Of a stretch of 64,000 bases of DNA, positions 17,699 to 27,148 are shown piece after piece; position 1 is the first letter of the stretch; each line of letters begins with the position of its first letter. Under the pieces are notes generated by a model. That model saw only the letters and a program-made list of their open reading frames with translations, was not told the DNA's origin and ran no database searches. Both the position numbers and the translations under genes were made by a program. The DNA is from Novacetimonas pomaceti (GTDB taxonomy: Bacteria > Pseudomonadota > Alphaproteobacteria > Acetobacterales > Acetobacteraceae): contig NZ_NOXG01000002.1 of the NCBI RefSeq assembly GCF_003207955.1, positions 310,001-374,000 of the forward strand, written 5' to 3'.

Positions 17699-17765
17699 AA
17701 AAACCTCCTGAAAGTGAGCAAGGCCTGTTGTCACGCGGTCCCTCGATACGGAGCGGACCGCCATT
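17699..17765 (-). promoter_or_regulatory. ROSE-like RNA thermometer in the Hsp20 leader
   Basis: Read on the minus strand, the leader has a strong stem GCGGUCC/GGACCGC (17755-17761 with 17735-17741). A second hairpin follows in which CCUUGCU (17723-17717) can pair with the ribosome site AGGAGG (17709-17704), leaving the conserved G bulged. The U(U/C)GCU-opposite-AGGAGG arrangement is the hallmark of ROSE elements. Prediction is by eye only. Confidence 0.6.
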
Positions 17766-17819
17766 TCCGGTAGTTCGCCGCAACCCGTCATGCGGCATTG
17801 CGACACACTGGAAATGGAA

Positions 17820-17851
17820 ATGCCCGGTCCCTTTTTCAAGGGCCGGGCATT
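17820..17851 (-). terminator. terminator downstream of rpmE
   Basis: Imperfect stem TGCCCGGTCCC/GGGCCGGGCA with a loop containing TTTTTCAA, about 50 bases past the rpmE stop. It probably ends the L31 transcript. Confidence 0.55.
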
Positions 17852-17898
17852 CACGTGCTGGCAGGCAGGCCTGACTGCGGGCGGAGGTTTTACGCCCC

Positions 17899-18129
17899 TC
17901 AGGACTTCTTGCGCTGGCCCAGGCCGCCGAACTTCTTGTTGAACTTCGCCACCTGGCCCCCGGTATCGAGCATGCGCTGCACGCCCGTCCACGCCGGATG
18001 CGACTTCGGATCGACGTCCAGACGCAGGGTCGCGCCCGGCGTGCCATAGCAGGAACGGGTCTTGAACTCGGTCCCGTCGGTCATGACGACAGTGATTTCG
18101 TGATAGTCGGGATGGATGCCGGGTTTCAT
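17899..18129 (-). CDS. rpmE: 50S ribosomal protein L31 (zinc-independent form)
   Basis: This 76-residue L31 reads MKPGIHPDYHEITVVMTDGT and ends with WTGVQRMLDTGGQVAKFNKK. The CxxC zinc pairs of the C+ form are absent (only SCYG remains), so it is a C- type L31, as is usual in alphaproteobacteria. ATG 18129 is preferred over the codons three positions upstream because it matches homologue starts. Confidence 0.93.
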   Translation of the reverse strand: MKPGIHPDYHEITVVMTDGTEFKTRSCYGTPGATLRLDVDPKSHPAWTGVQRMLDTGGQVAKFNKKFGGLGQRKKS

Positions 18130-18419
18130 GTTCAACAACTTTCGCGCGTTGGGGGCCCCGATGCCGACCGGGGCATAACTTTCGCTGGCGTATAGACGAG
18201 GACGCCGTCCCGATCAACATCTGATTGTCCCGCCAGGCGGCGCCATGCCGGCACATGCGGTTTTTCATGTATCCATCACGTTACACTCGGCGGAAATCTG
18301 TCACCTTTCCGCATCACCCGGATGACGGAGCGCATGGCATGTCATTTCCCATGTCGTAAATAAGATGACAGATTGTTAGACAGTGCAGGAGAGTGATTTT
18401 CAAAAGAGGATGATACAGC

Positions 18420-18914
18420 ATGGCGCAAAAGCCAACGCACCTGCATGTGCCTGAAATCCACGCCCCCAGCTGGCTGGGGGATTTCCGCGCGTTCCTGATG
18501 CGCGGCAACGTGGTTGATCTTGCAGTCGGTGTGATCATCGGCGCGGCTTTCACCGCGATCGTCAACAGCCTGGTGAAGGATATCTTCACCCCGTTCCTGG
18601 GCCTCCTGATCGGGGGCATCGATTTCACGAACCTTTTCATCACCCTGCGCGGGCCGCACATGCCCACGCTGGCGGATGCGCAGAAGGCCGGCGCGGTGAC
18701 GCTGAATATCGGCGTGTTCCTCAATGCCGTGATCCAGTTCATCATTATCGGCTTTGTGATTTTCTGGGTGGTGCGGATCATTTCGCGCTTCGCCGCCAAG
18801 AAGGAGGCAGCGCCCGCCGCTCCGCCGCCGCCGCCGCGCAGCGAAGTGCTGCTTCAGGAAATCCTTGATGTCCTCAAGGAACAGGAAAAGACAAAGACGA
18901 CGCCGTCCGCCTGA
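18420..18914 (+). CDS. mscL: large-conductance mechanosensitive channel
   Basis: This inner-membrane channel has 164 residues and opens under membrane tension during hypo-osmotic shock. The first transmembrane helix, FLMRGNVVDLAVGVIIGAAF, contains the Gly/Ala/Val-rich pore lining. The second is FLNAVIQFIIIGFVIFWVV. A Pro-rich linker (PPPPPR) precedes the C-terminal coiled coil SEVLLQEILDVLKEQ. GAGGATG upstream serves as ribosome site. It is monocistronic, with a strong terminator downstream. Confidence 0.96.
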   Translation: MAQKPTHLHVPEIHAPSWLGDFRAFLMRGNVVDLAVGVIIGAAFTAIVNSLVKDIFTPFLGLLIGGIDFTNLFITLRGPHMPTLADAQKAGAVTLNIGVFLNAVIQFIIIGFVIFWVVRIISRFAAKKEAAPAAPPPPPRSEVLLQEILDVLKEQEKTKTTPSA

Positions 18915-18941
18915 TACGGCTTCGCGGTTGCGTCCATGCGG

Positions 18942-18975
18942 GGCGGGTCCGGCCATGGTGCCGGACCCGCCTTTT
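18942..18975 (+). terminator. rho-independent terminator of mscL
   Basis: Perfect stem GGCGGGTCCGG/CCGGACCCGCC with an 8-base loop followed by TTTT. Confidence 0.9.
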
Positions 18976-19058
18976 GCATTCATGGGGATATTGCTGCCGG
19001 GCGGCCGTGACGCGATCCCTTGCCCATCGTGTCACGGAACGTGCTAGGCTTCGGCCCG

Positions 19059-19493
19059 ATGAAAAGTATTTTCAGGCGATTACGAACATCGGTCCTCGCC
19101 GTGGCCGGTTGCTGCATTCTTGCGGGTTGTCATGGACAACAGCAGGTGCGTGATGTCAATCACCTGCCCCGCGACGTGCAGAACTACCTCCTGGTGACCA
19201 CCTACGCGATGGCGGAAGGGGGGCTGCTCAGCCGTATCCAGGATGGCGCCCTGTCGCGTGATCAGGTGCTGGACATGTCGATTTCCCTGAAATACGGCAG
19301 GCTCATGGTCCTGAACAACCTGATGCATCCTTCCCACCGCCGGCGGGAACGCGCGCGTCAGGCGGTGGAACTGATCATCGCCTGCACGGCGCAGCCGGAC
19401 ACCCTCAGCAAGGATGCGCCGCCCGCGCCGCACTGCATCGCCGATCCCCATGCCCTGCTGAAGAATGCCAGCAAAATAAAGCCGCCACGATAA
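19059..19493 (+). CDS. uncharacterised lipoprotein
   Basis: This 144-residue protein begins MKSIFRRLRTSVLAVAGCC and continues into a lipobox CILAGC, so it is predicted to be exported and lipidated at the Cys near residue 24. The mature part is mostly helical (DVQNYLLVTTYAMAEGGLLS, then MSISLKYGRLMVLNNLMH) with Cys residues near the C-terminus (IIACTAQ, PHCIAD) that may form a disulfide. I do not recognise the family. ATG 19059 is chosen because it directly precedes the signal peptide. Confidence 0.75.
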   Translation: MKSIFRRLRTSVLAVAGCCILAGCHGQQQVRDVNHLPRDVQNYLLVTTYAMAEGGLLSRIQDGALSRDQVLDMSISLKYGRLMVLNNLMHPSHRRRERARQAVELIIACTAQPDTLSKDAPPAPHCIADPHALLKNASKIKPPR

Positions 19494-19622
19494 GAGGCCG
19501 GTTGAAATAACCTGCCGATAAAAAATGACAGAAGTTTTTGGTGAAGCTTTTTGCAAAAAGCTTCCTAAGACGCCGCCTTTCCGAAAAAAAAGGCGACACC
19601 CGGAAGCTTTTATGATTTCAGC
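19494..19622. repeat. palindromic intergenic repeat, copy 3
   Basis: The left flank resembles GGCCGTTTGAAAACAGCCTG and ends ATGACAGAAG. The core has hairpin 1 (GAAGCTTTTTGCAAAAAGCTTC at 19542-19564) and hairpin 2 (CCGCCTTT/AAGGCGAC). The right flank is CTTTTATGATTTCAG. The core has the same orientation as copy 2 while the two flanks are exchanged. It lies between the convergent lipoprotein and secF genes. Confidence 0.88.
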
Positions 19623-19738
19623 GGATTATTGAACCGACCCCGGGTAATCGGCTGCAATGGCGGCGAACGACCCACAAATGACCGCCCCCGGAAGACCATG
19701 CCCGGGGGCCATGCTCACCGGGGGGCAGGCGGGGTGGC

Positions 19739-20692
19739 TCAGTTGCGCGCGGGCGGACGCGCGCTGCGGCGCAGCCGCTTTTCCCCCAGCAGCAACAGCA
19801 GGGGGGCCGCGATGAAGATGGACGAGGACGTGCCCACCACGATCCCGAACAGCATGACCCATGCAAAGCCCGACAGGCTCGCGCCCCCGAACAGGGCCAG
19901 CGGAAGGGCGGCAAGGAACACCGTCGAGGACGTGCCCAGCGTGCGGCTCAGCGTTTCGTTGATCGACAGGTTGATCAGTTCCGCCAGCGGCATGGAACGG
20001 TACTTGCGCAGGTTTTCGCGGATACGGTCATAGACCACCACCTTGTCGTTGGTGGAATAGCCAAGGATCGTCAGGATCGCGGCGACCATCACAAGGTCGA
20101 ATTCGAAATGCGTCAGCACAAGGAACCCAACGGTCTTGGTCAGGTCCAGCACCAGCGTGACCACGGCGCTGACCGCGAATTCCCATTCGAAACGGAACCA
20201 GATATAGGCCAGGATCATCAGCAGGCTGATGCCCAGCGCCAGCATGCCGTTGCGAAACAGTTCCGCCGATACCGACGCCCCGACCGCGTCGGCGCGCAGG
20301 ACCTGCGCGCCGGGGATGGTGCCGATGGCGTGGCGCACGGAATCCACCAGCGCCTGCGTCTGCGCCTCATGCGCGGGATCGCTCTGCGCCGGGGTATCGA
20401 GGCGGATCAGCACATCGTCCGGGCCGCCGAATGACTGCACGCCGGCGGCCGAGACATGCTGCGCCGCCAGCGCCGCGCGGATGGCCGGCACATCGGCCGG
20501 CCCCTGCGTGTGGGCTTCCACCACGATGCCGCCCCGAAAGTCGAGGCCGAGCGTCAGGCCGGGGTGGAAAAACAGGATCAGGGAGGCGATCGACAGCACG
20601 GCCGACGTCGCAAGCCCGATGAAGCGCCCGCGCATGAAATCGATTTTCGTGCCACGGGGAACAAAACGCAGAAGGGGACGATCAAGCATCAT
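19739..20692 (-). CDS. secF: protein translocase subunit SecF
   Basis: This 317-residue membrane protein of the RND superfamily has one N-terminal helix (FIGLATSAVLSIASLILFF), a periplasmic domain starting GLDFRGGIVVEAH, and a block of five C-terminal helices. The conserved ILGYSTNDKVVVYDRIREN and SINETLSRTLGTS are present. It helps SecYEG complete protein export using the proton gradient, together with SecD encoded 11 bases upstream. Confidence 0.95.
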   Translation of the reverse strand: MMLDRPLLRFVPRGTKIDFMRGRFIGLATSAVLSIASLILFFHPGLTLGLDFRGGIVVEAHTQGPADVPAIRAALAAQHVSAAGVQSFGGPDDVLIRLDTPAQSDPAHEAQTQALVDSVRHAIGTIPGAQVLRADAVGASVSAELFRNGMLALGISLLMILAYIWFRFEWEFAVSAVVTLVLDLTKTVGFLVLTHFEFDLVMVAAILTILGYSTNDKVVVYDRIRENLRKYRSMPLAELINLSINETLSRTLGTSSTVFLAALPLALFGGASLSGFAWVMLFGIVVGTSSSIFIAAPLLLLLGEKRLRRSARPPARN

Positions 20693-20703
20693 GTCAGCGC
20701 GCC

Positions 20704-22257
20704 TCAGACCGGCAGGACTGTCGGACGGGTGCGCGCGTACCAGCGCACCATCAGCATCCGCGACAGCACAAGGGTGGTAAACAGGGTCGTCACGATGCCG
20801 ATCGTGATGGTCAGGGCAAAGCCCTTGACCGGCCCGGTTCCGAAAACGAACAGCATGACATGCGCCAGCAGGGCGGTGGCATTGCTGTCGATGATGGTGG
20901 AGGTCGCGCGTTCAAAACCCGCCTGCATCGCCTGCAGGGCGGTGCGGCCGCGCGCGATTTCCTCGCGGATGCGTTCGTTGATCAGGATGTTGGCATCCAC
21001 GGCCATGCCCAGGGTCAGCAGCATGCCCGCCATGCCCGGCAGCGTCAGCGTCGCCTCGAACATCGACAGGATCGCGATCATCAGCACCAGGTTCGCCAGC
21101 AGCGCGATGTTCGCGTACCAGCCGAACCGGCCATAGAACAGCGCCATGAACACGATCACCAGCACAAGCCCGGCCAGCAGGCTCATCGCGCCGGCCCGGA
21201 TCGAATCGGCGCCCAGCGACGGCCCGATCGAACGCTGCTCGATCACGTTCAGTGGCGCGGGCAGCGCGCCGGCCCGCAGCAGCAGCGCCATGTCGGTCGC
21301 CTGCTGCGCGCTGAACCCGCCGGTGATCTGGCCCGACCCGCCGGTAATGGCGGTGCGGATGACCGGGGCCTCGATCACCTTGTTGTCCAGCACGATGGCG
21401 AAACGCTTGCCGACATTGGTGCGCGTGACCTCGCCAAACTGGCGGGCACCCACGGAATCAAAGGTGAAGTTGACGGCCCATTCGCCGCTCTGCTGGTCGA
21501 TGGAAGCACTGGCGTTGGTCAGGTCCGCGCCATCGACATCGACATGGTTATAGACCGGAAGCGTGCCCAGTGCCGCGTCGCTCATCGGCAGGATGGTCAC
21601 GCCGGGCGGCGGCACGGCCGACCCGATCGCGGAATCCGCGACAAGGTGGAAGGTCATCTTCGCCGTCGTGCCCAGCAGGTGCTTTACGCGCTCGGGGTCG
21701 CTGATGCCGGGCAGTTCGACAATGATCCGGTCCTCGCCCTGGCGGGTGATCTGCGGGTCGATCGCGCCGGTGGCGTCAATGCGGCGTCGGACGATTTCGA
21801 TCGACTGGGTGATGGCGTCGCGCGCGCGCTGGTGGCTGGCCTCGTCCGACAGGGCGACGGACACCAGGCCGTCAGGCGCCTGTGTCACCGTGAACTCCGA
21901 CGGCACGTTCATCGGCATCGCCCGCAGCGCCTTCAGGTCGGCCTCGGCCTCAGTCGGTGCGCGCGGGGTGAACGTCACCGCCCGCGTGCCCGTGGTGAGG
22001 TTGCGGTAGCCAAGCCCGTTCTTCAGCAGCGTCTGGCGCGTTTCATCGGTCAGGGTCCGCAGGCGGTCGGATGTGACGCTCTGCATGTCCACCTGAAGCA
22101 GCAGGTAGGACCCGCCGCGCAGGTCAAGCCCGAGGTGAATCTGCCGCCACGGGATGGAGGCCACGGGCTGGCGTATGAAATTGGGCAGGCACAGCGCCAG
22201 GCCGATGAGGCATACGCCAAGGACCGAAGCCATCTTGAGCCGACTATAATACATCAT
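20704..22257 (-). CDS. secD: protein translocase subunit SecD
   Basis: This 517-residue partner of SecF has an N-terminal helix (MASVLGVCLIGLALCLP), then IHLGLDLRGGSYLLLQVD, the large periplasmic P1 domain with SIEIVRRRIDATGAIDPQITRQGEDRIIVELPG (read in parts), and five C-terminal helices including LGMAVDANILINERIREE. The start at ATG 22257 or the adjacent ATG 22254 fits the short SecD N-terminus; the in-frame extension upstream is low-complexity. No yajC is seen next to it. Confidence 0.94.
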   Translation of the reverse strand: MMYYSRLKMASVLGVCLIGLALCLPNFIRQPVASIPWRQIHLGLDLRGGSYLLLQVDMQSVTSDRLRTLTDETRQTLLKNGLGYRNLTTGTRAVTFTPRAPTEAEADLKALRAMPMNVPSEFTVTQAPDGLVSVALSDEASHQRARDAITQSIEIVRRRIDATGAIDPQITRQGEDRIIVELPGISDPERVKHLLGTTAKMTFHLVADSAIGSAVPPPGVTILPMSDAALGTLPVYNHVDVDGADLTNASASIDQQSGEWAVNFTFDSVGARQFGEVTRTNVGKRFAIVLDNKVIEAPVIRTAITGGSGQITGGFSAQQATDMALLLRAGALPAPLNVIEQRSIGPSLGADSIRAGAMSLLAGLVLVIVFMALFYGRFGWYANIALLANLVLMIAILSMFEATLTLPGMAGMLLTLGMAVDANILINERIREEIARGRTALQAMQAGFERATSTIIDSNATALLAHVMLFVFGTGPVKGFALTITIGIVTTLFTTLVLSRMLMVRWYARTRPTVLPV

Positions 22258-22563
22258 GACTGAAAGGAGTGCTCCCCACGCCCGGCCGCGACCGGCTCCC
22301 TGTCTGTTGGTGTCGTATCTGCTGGCGCCATGGTGCCATGACGCATCACAACAGGGCGGGAACATGCCGGTCCACAGCGCAGGATGCAACCGCTGTTGCG
22401 GATGTCGGGATCATTGCGTTGCCGTTTTGTCGCATCCACGTGACCCGGATGGCGCGGGACCCTGCCGCCCGTGGTGGGGGCTGGGGTGCGGGGGCGCGGG
22501 TTGTTAATCGCGCCCATTCATGACACTGCTCGAAAAAAACATGGATGGCTTGGAGCGGCGGCA
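22258..22563. other. 306-base divergent intergenic region (secD / Gfo-Idh oxidoreductase)
   Basis: It holds the upstream regions of two divergent genes. I see no convincing promoter pair, repeat, hairpin terminator or small ORF with coding character. The stretch near 22460-22500 is unusually G-rich. Confidence 0.5.
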
Positions 22564-23577
22564 ATGACGCAGGCACGATCGGATGGCGCGACGGCGGGAC
22601 GGCGGTTAAGGGTCGGAATCGCGGGGGCGGGGCATTTCGGGCGTTACCATGCGCTCAAGGTCGCGTCCTCCGCCCGGGAAAGCCTGTCGGGCATATACGA
22701 TCCCGACCATGCGCGCGCCGAACAGGTCGGGCGGGAGGCAGGCGGTGCGCCCGCCCTGTCCTATGCCCGGCTGCTGGAAGTTTCCGATGCCATCGTGGTG
22801 GCGGCCCCTGCGGAGTATCATTTCGAACTGGCGCAGCAGGCGCTGGAGGCGGGGCGGCATGTCCTTGTCGAAAAGCCGATCGCCGCGACGCTGGAACAGG
22901 CCGACCGTCTGGCGGCACTGGCTGGCGCGCGTGGGCTGGTACTGCAGGTTGGCCACCTCCTGCGTTATTCCGCGGAACATCGCGCCATTACCGAGCGGAT
23001 CAGCCGCCCGCTTTATATCGAGGCCACGCGTATCGCGCCGTACAAGCCGCGCGGCACGGATGTTTCCGTCATCCTCGACCTGATGATCCATGACCTGGAC
23101 CTCGTGCTTGCGATCGTGGACAGCCCGATCGAAAGTGTCGATGCACTGGGGGCGGCCGTCAGTTCGGAGCATGAAGACATCGCCAACGCGCGCGTGCGGT
23201 TTGAAAATGGCTGTGTCGCGACCATTACCGCCAGCCGCATTTCGCTGAAGACCGAGCGGCGCATGCGCCTTTTCTCGCAGGAGGGATACCTGTCGGCGGA
23301 TTTCATGCGGCGCGAACTGACGATGATCGGGCGCAAAAGCGGCCTGCCCCTGCCGGGGACGGGGGGCTTCCGGCGGCAGAGCGTGACGTGGAGCGACCAT
23401 GACACGCTGGCGGCGGAGCACGAGGCGTTCGCGGCGTCCTGTCTTGATGGCGCGCCGGTTCTGGTCGATGCGCAGGCGGGTCGCCGGGCACTGGCCGCCG
23501 CCCTTGCCGTGGGGCAAAGCATCGCGGACACCCGCGCGCGGATGGAAGCATCAGGCGTGCTGCGTTTCCCGGACTGA
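22564..23577 (+). CDS. Gfo/Idh/MocA family oxidoreductase
   Basis: This 337-residue NAD(P)-dependent oxidoreductase has the Rossmann start RVGIAGAGHFGRYHA, AAPAEYHFELAQQAL, the conserved EKPIA motif and LMIHDLDLVLAIV. The last resembles UDP-sugar 3-dehydrogenases such as GnnA/WlbA, so a role in surface sugar or lipid A synthesis is possible, but no lpx genes are adjacent and the substrate is not determined. ATG 22564 is selected because upstream in-frame codons lack family similarity. Confidence 0.8.
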   Translation: MTQARSDGATAGRRLRVGIAGAGHFGRYHALKVASSARESLSGIYDPDHARAEQVGREAGGAPALSYARLLEVSDAIVVAAPAEYHFELAQQALEAGRHVLVEKPIAATLEQADRLAALAGARGLVLQVGHLLRYSAEHRAITERISRPLYIEATRIAPYKPRGTDVSVILDLMIHDLDLVLAIVDSPIESVDALGAAVSSEHEDIANARVRFENGCVATITASRISLKTERRMRLFSQEGYLSADFMRRELTMIGRKSGLPLPGTGGFRRQSVTWSDHDTLAAEHEAFAASCLDGAPVLVDAQAGRRALAAALAVGQSIADTRARMEASGVLRFPD

Positions 23578-23643
23578 TCATGATGCGGGCATGACGGCCC
23601 GGGCCAGGGACTGTTTATTGATGAACAGTTTCCAGACTGTCCC

Positions 23644-25461
23644 TCAATTGGCCTTGAGCGATTCCCTGAGCATTTCCAGCTCCAGCCATTTTTCCTCCGC
23701 CGCCGTCAGGTCCGCCTGCACCTTTTCCAGCTTCTCCGTGGTGGCGGTGAAGCCGTCCGGGTCGCGGGCGTACAGGCCCGGATCCGCCAGGATGGCGCGC
23801 AGGCGTTCGACCTCCTTTTCCAGATCCGCGATCTGTCCCGGCAGCCGTTCAAGCGCATGCTGGTCCTTGTATGACAGCTTGCGGCTGGCGGACTTGGGGG
23901 CAGGGGTGGCGGATTGCGCCGGACGCGCCTTTGCCGGGGGGGCGGCCAATGGCCGGGCGGCAAGTGTTTCGTCCTGCCGCTGCGCCAGCATGTCGCTGTA
24001 GCCGCCGGCATATTCAACCCATCTGCCTTCGCCCTCAGCCATCAGCACCGAAGAGGCGACCCGGTCGAGGAAATCACGGTCATGGCTGACCAGCAGGACG
24101 GTCCCCGCGTACTGCGCCAGCATGTCCTGCAGCAGGTCGAGCGTTTCAAGGTCAAGGTCGTTGGTCGGTTCGTCCAGCACCAGCAGGTTGGACGGCCGCG
24201 CCAGCGCGCATGCCAGCATCAGGCGTCCGCGTTCCCCCCCCGACAGGACGCCCACCGGCGTGCGGGCCTGTTCGGGGCGGAACATGAAGTCCTTCATGTA
24301 TCCGATGACATGGCGTTTTTCATGCCCGACCTGCACCATGTCGCCGCCGCCGCCCGTCAGCGTGTCGGCCAGCGTGCGGTTGGGGTCAAGCTGCCTGCGC
24401 TGCTGGTCCAGCGTTACGATGGACAGGGCGGTGCCGACCGTGACCGTGCCGCTGTCGGGCGTGTCCTGCCCTGTCATCAGGCGCAGCAGGGTACTCTTGC
24501 CCGCGCCGTTGGCCCCGACGATGCCAAGCCTGTCGCCACGCAGGATGCGCAGGTCCAGATCGCGCACCACCGTATGCTCGCCATAGGATTTGCTGATGTC
24601 CTCCGCCACGGAAACCAGCTTGCCCGACAGTTCGGCCTCGCGCGCTTCCATCTTCGCGCCGGTGGCGGGCTTGATCGCCTCGCGCCGGGTCTGGCGCAGG
24701 GCGGCAAGTTCGGCGACGCGGCGGACATTGCGCTTGCGCCGCGCCGTCACGCCGTAACGCATCCAGTCTTCTTCGCGCGCGATCTGGCGGTCCAGCTTGT
24801 GCGCGTCGCGTTCTTCCTGTTCCAGCACCTCTTCGCGCCATGTCTCGAACCGGGCAAAGCCCTGGTCCAGGCGGCGCGTGACGCCACGGTCCAGCCAGAC
24901 GACCGAACGCGACAGCGTTTCCAGCAGGCGGCGGTCATGGCTGATGATGACCATGGCGGAAGACAGCGACAGCAGTTCGCGTTCCAGCCATTCGATGGTC
25001 GGCATGTCGAGGTGGTTTGTCGGTTCATCAAGCAAAAGCAGGTCAGGCTCTGGCGCCAGGGCCCGCGCCAGCGCGCATCGCCGTGCCTCCCCCCCCGACA
25101 GGTTGGCGGGGTTTTCGCGTCCCGTCATGCCCAGTTCGGACAGGAGGGCGGCCGCCCGGTAATCCCGATCCCCCGGCCCCATGCCCGCCAGCACGTAATC
25201 CAGCGTGGTTTCAAACCCCGACAGGTCGGGTTCCTGCGGCAGGTAGCGCACGGTGGTTCCGGGCTGGAGGAAACGCGTGCCGCTGTCGGCCTGCAGTTCG
25301 CCCGTCGCGATGCGCAGCAGGGTCGATTTGCCGCAGCCGTTTCGCCCCACAAGGCAGATCCGTTCACCGGGCGATACGCCAAATCCGGCCCCGTCCAGCA
25401 GCGGCGCGCCACCAAGGGTCAGAGTAATGTCCTGAAGGAGGAGGAGGGGAGGTAAGGCCAT
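23644..25461 (-). CDS. uup: ABC-F family ATPase (Uup-like)
   Basis: This soluble 605-residue protein has two ABC domains and no membrane segment. Walker A motifs are GRNGCGKST and GANGAGKST. Signatures are LSGGEARRCALARAL and LSGGERGRLMLACAL, each followed by LLLDEPTNHLD or LVLDEPTNDLD. The inter-domain linker is charged, and a C-terminal coiled coil (LPGQIADLEKEVERLRAIL onward) is typical of Uup, which binds DNA or the ribosome. ABC-F proteins modulate translation or ribosome assembly; Uup is also linked to transposon precise excision. Confidence 0.9.
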   Translation of the reverse strand: MALPPLLLLQDITLTLGGAPLLDGAGFGVSPGERICLVGRNGCGKSTLLRIATGELQADSGTRFLQPGTTVRYLPQEPDLSGFETTLDYVLAGMGPGDRDYRAAALLSELGMTGRENPANLSGGEARRCALARALAPEPDLLLLDEPTNHLDMPTIEWLERELLSLSSAMVIISHDRRLLETLSRSVVWLDRGVTRRLDQGFARFETWREEVLEQEERDAHKLDRQIAREEDWMRYGVTARRKRNVRRVAELAALRQTRREAIKPATGAKMEAREAELSGKLVSVAEDISKSYGEHTVVRDLDLRILRGDRLGIVGANGAGKSTLLRLMTGQDTPDSGTVTVGTALSIVTLDQQRRQLDPNRTLADTLTGGGGDMVQVGHEKRHVIGYMKDFMFRPEQARTPVGVLSGGERGRLMLACALARPSNLLVLDEPTNDLDLETLDLLQDMLAQYAGTVLLVSHDRDFLDRVASSVLMAEGEGRWVEYAGGYSDMLAQRQDETLAARPLAAPPAKARPAQSATPAPKSASRKLSYKDQHALERLPGQIADLEKEVERLRAILADPGLYARDPDGFTATTEKLEKVQADLTAAEEKWLELEMLRESLKAN

Positions 25462-25499
25462 GCGCGTTTGTCACCTACTCCCGCCGCAGGTGCAAGGGG

Positions 25500-26876
25500 T
25501 CAGCGGACCGTTGCTTCCAGCGTGCGCAGGAACGCCTGTCCCCATCCCAGCGCGGTGCAGCCCTCAAGGTTGCGGCGGCATGTCCGCCAGCGTTCGCGGC
25601 GTTCTTCCCTGGGCATGCCAAGGGCATGGTTCAGCGCGTCGGCCAGGTCGTCATGGTCCAGCGGATTGACCAGCAGCGCCCCATCCAGCTGCCGCGCGGC
25701 CCCGGCCATGCGCGAGAGGATCAGCACGCCCGGATCGTCCGGGTCCTGTGCCGCGACATATTCCTTGGCCACAAGGTTCATGCCATCGCGCAGCGGCGTG
25801 ATGTATCCGATCTGCGCCTGCCGCATGTATCCCGACACGACCCGGCGCGGGCTGCCGCGCGTCAGGAAACGCAGCGGGGTCCAGTCGGCCTGCCCGCGGC
25901 GGCTGTTCAGCCTGCCGATCAGTCCCTCCAGTTCCGCGCGCAGGGCCTTGTAGGACGGCACGTCCACCCGGCTTTCCGCCGCGATCTGCAGGAACGTCAC
26001 GTTGCGCTGCCAGATGGGATAGCTTTCGAGCAGTCGGTCATAGCCCGCCAGCCGGTCGCACAGGCCCTTGGTCGGGTCCATCCGGTCCACGCCAAAGATC
26101 AGCTTGCGCCCCGCGAGGGAGGAACGGAGCTGCTTGAGTTCCGGGACCTCGATGGCGTCGGCGGCCGTCTTGGCAAAGGCTTCGGGGTCGATTTCCACGG
26201 GGAACGTGCTGACGCGCACCGTGTGTCCCTCGAACTGCAGGGTGTCGTGCGTGACCAGCGTGGCCCCGGCCGTGCGCTGGGCCGCGAAGATGAAGTTGGC
26301 CGTATCGTCGCTGGTCTGGAAACCCAGCAGGTCCGCGCACAGCATGTCGCGCAGGAACGTCCCCCCGTCAGGGGCGATCGCCAGCATGTCCGGCGCGGGG
26401 AAAGGCGTGTGCAGGAAAAAGCCGATCGGCATTTTCACCCCCTTGCGGCGCAGCAGTGCGGCAAGGGGCAGCAGGTGGTAGTCGTGGATCCAGATCGTGT
26501 CGTCGGGCCTGAGCAGCGGCAGGAGGTTGGCGCAGAACCGTTCATTCACCGCCCAGTAGGTCGCAAGTTCGCGCCGTTCGAAATGTATGAACTCCGGCAG
26601 GGAGTGCATCAGCGGCCACAGGGTCGAATTGGAAAAGCCGGTATAGTAATGCTTGTGTTCGGCCGGGGTCAGGCCGATGGTCGCGTATTCGACGCCCCCC
26701 GCCTGCTGCATCTGCGGCGGGGTCGTTTCGGCGTCCGCGCTGGTGGTGCCGTTCCATCCGAACCACATACCCCCCTGAAGGGCGAGCAGGTCATGCAGTA
26801 CAACCGCAAGCCCGCCGGGCCTCAGGCCTTCTTTAGGGACGGGGACGCGATTGGAGACGATGACCAGCCGTTTCAT
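25500..26876 (-). CDS. otsA: alpha,alpha-trehalose-phosphate synthase
   Basis: This GT20 glycosyltransferase of 458 residues makes trehalose-6-phosphate from UDP-glucose and glucose-6-phosphate. Motifs include LVIVSNRVPVP, the GGMWFGWNG loop, WIHDYHLLPL, FLHTPFPAPD, DRMDPTKGL and LRDGMNLVAKEYVA. ATG 26876 follows a GAGGA ribosome site; the upstream extension is not conserved. No otsB phosphatase gene is adjacent. The gene lies next to the general stress locus, and trehalose synthesis is often controlled by that response; control here is inferred. Confidence 0.92.
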   Translation of the reverse strand: MKRLVIVSNRVPVPKEGLRPGGLAVVLHDLLALQGGMWFGWNGTTSADAETTPPQMQQAGGVEYATIGLTPAEHKHYYTGFSNSTLWPLMHSLPEFIHFERRELATYWAVNERFCANLLPLLRPDDTIWIHDYHLLPLAALLRRKGVKMPIGFFLHTPFPAPDMLAIAPDGGTFLRDMLCADLLGFQTSDDTANFIFAAQRTAGATLVTHDTLQFEGHTVRVSTFPVEIDPEAFAKTAADAIEVPELKQLRSSLAGRKLIFGVDRMDPTKGLCDRLAGYDRLLESYPIWQRNVTFLQIAAESRVDVPSYKALRAELEGLIGRLNSRRGQADWTPLRFLTRGSPRRVVSGYMRQAQIGYITPLRDGMNLVAKEYVAAQDPDDPGVLILSRMAGAARQLDGALLVNPLDHDDLADALNHALGMPREERRERWRTCRRNLEGCTALGWGQAFLRTLEATVR

Positions 26877-27148
26877 GTTTTCCTCTTCCAATCTGTCCGG
26901 GCCCTCATGCCTGCGCGAGCGGGTGGCCTCACAATGTCGCAGGCACCTTGACCGATGCAAGCCGGTCCTCGTCATGCCTGTGTCGCGTGTCTGTTCTGCG
27001 CCGGGCCGGAAGATGGGTGCCGCGCCCCCGGCGCGCGGTGGCGGGGGTCTGATGTCGGGCCGGAAACATCATGTCGCGGGCGTCAGGCCGGTGGCGCCAG
27101 GGCAATGGCATCAAATGACACCGGGACGATGGCGCCAGGGCGGGGACC

